From positions 1 to 6,020 of the forward strand of contig CAMYLW010000117.1 of NCBI GenBank assembly GCA_947259475.1: a stretch of 6,020 nucleotides of DNA, given 5' to 3'. This document shows, in pieces, positions 5,507 to 6,020 of the stretch. The position numbers and the translations under genes are program-made. Positions within the stretch are counted from its first letter, which is position 1. Every line of letters starts with the position of its first letter. The notes below the pieces were generated by a model. It did not search any database. It saw only the letters and a list, made by a program, of their open reading frames with translations, and was not told the origin of the DNA. Source of the stretch: Thermodesulfobacteriota bacterium (GTDB taxonomy: Bacteria; Desulfobacterota; Syntrophobacteria; BM002).

Positions 5507-6020
5507 CTACAGCCCTTTGGCCCTCATTACTTCGGCCCTAATTGCTGCGGCGGCTGCCTTCGGATCCTCCTGGGAACATATAGCAGAAACCACCGCAACA
5601 CCGTCCAGCCCCATCTTGACCGCCTCGTATGCATTCGATTGATTCATGGAACCAATCCCCACAATAGGAATCTTCACCGCCCGCTTCAAGGACGATATTC
5701 CTTCCATCCCTATCTCTGCTGCTAATTCGGGTTTGGTCGTAGTAACGAAGATCGGTGACAGTCCCAGATAGTCTGCTCCCATTGACTCTGCAGCCACAGC
5801 CTCATCCCTGGTGAATGCCGAAGCGCCGATGATTTTGTTCGGCCCGAGTATCTTTCGAGCCACATCGACAGGCATGTCCTCCTGCCCCAGATGGACGCCA
5901 TCAGCATCCAGGGCAAGAGCGATATCGATTCTATCATTTATGATCAGGGGTATACGTACAGCTTCCAGGTAATCTTTTATTTTTAAACCCTCTTGGTAAA
6001 AGTCCTGCGTACTGGCCTCT
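5507..6020 (-). CDS. thiE: thiamine-phosphate synthase ThiE, C-terminal part
   Basis: ThiE couples the pyrimidine HMP-PP to the thiazole phosphate, giving thiamine monophosphate and pyrophosphate, in the cytoplasm. 170 residues are visible before TAG (5509-5507). The frame is open at the right edge, so about 40-60 N-terminal residues are missing, with the usual QLREK strand. Visible ThiE marks, numbered from the edge, are: PLIINDRIDIALALDADGVH (24-43) then LGQED (44-48), IIGASAFTRDEA (62-73), GADYLGLSPIFVTTTKPE (80-97) with the substrate-contacting Thr/Lys run, IPIVGIGSM (116-124), and GLDGVAVVSAI (135-145). Two positions differ from the commonest form: SAF in place of STH, and GIGSM in place of GIGGI. 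The TIM-barrel motifs are otherwise intact. Its product is the substrate of ThiL encoded next downstream, which supports both calls. A TenI-like paralogue is the main alternative, less likely given the INDR and GQED motifs and the thiL neighbour. Confidence 0.92.
   Translation of the reverse strand, partial: EASTQDFYQEGLKIKDYLEAVRIPLIINDRIDIALALDADGVHLGQEDMPVDVARKILGPNKIIGASAFTRDEAVAAESMGADYLGLSPIFVTTTKPELAAEIGMEGISSLKRAVKIPIVGIGSMNQSNAYEAVKMGLDGVAVVSAICSQEDPKAAAAAIRAEVMRAKGL

Overview
The window reads as chromosomal DNA from a Gram-negative, probably strictly anaerobic bacterium. The best guess is Desulfobacterota (the sulfate-reducing or syntrophic 'deltaproteobacteria'). This rests on the style of the sensor kinase (a periplasmic binding domain, a PAS domain ending in ITERK, a GGIAHDFNN H-box and a C-terminal receiver) and on intergenic repeats of a type common in such genomes. 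It is an inference, not a proven placement. All five convincing genes lie on the minus strand.

Layout. Bases 1-250 hold the N-terminus of a GAF-domain protein that runs off the left edge. Bases 251-716 hold no convincing gene: a GC hairpin, a heptamer tandem repeat and a stretch of weak coding character. Bases 717-1512 are a dense island of palindromic elements. It contains a 208-bp element with perfect 22-bp terminal inverted repeats enclosing three hairpins, a gene for an unrecognised 78-residue helical protein, a third copy of the same terminal repeat on the far side of that gene, and an unrelated 188-bp MITE-like element with perfect 23-bp terminal inverted repeats. Bases 1566-4016 encode an 816-residue hybrid sensor histidine kinase. 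Bases 4241-5236 encode thiamine-monophosphate kinase (thiL). Bases 5237-5506 are a spacer filled with an AT-rich palindromic repeat. Bases 5507-6020 hold the C-terminal part of thiamine-phosphate synthase (thiE), which runs off the right edge.

How the genes relate. ThiE makes thiamine monophosphate and ThiL phosphorylates it to the cofactor TPP, so the right third is a two-step thiamine module read thiE then thiL. The kinase downstream of thiL has a 224-bp leader and a domain plan for sensing a small periplasmic ligand. Nothing in the sequence ties it to thiamine. The left third is accessory DNA: non-autonomous repeats around one orphan small gene. The most unusual point is that the 78-residue gene sits between inverted copies of the repeat that also bounds the neighbouring foldable element. 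This could be a small mobile cassette, a repeat-regulated gene, or chance insertion, and the window alone cannot decide.
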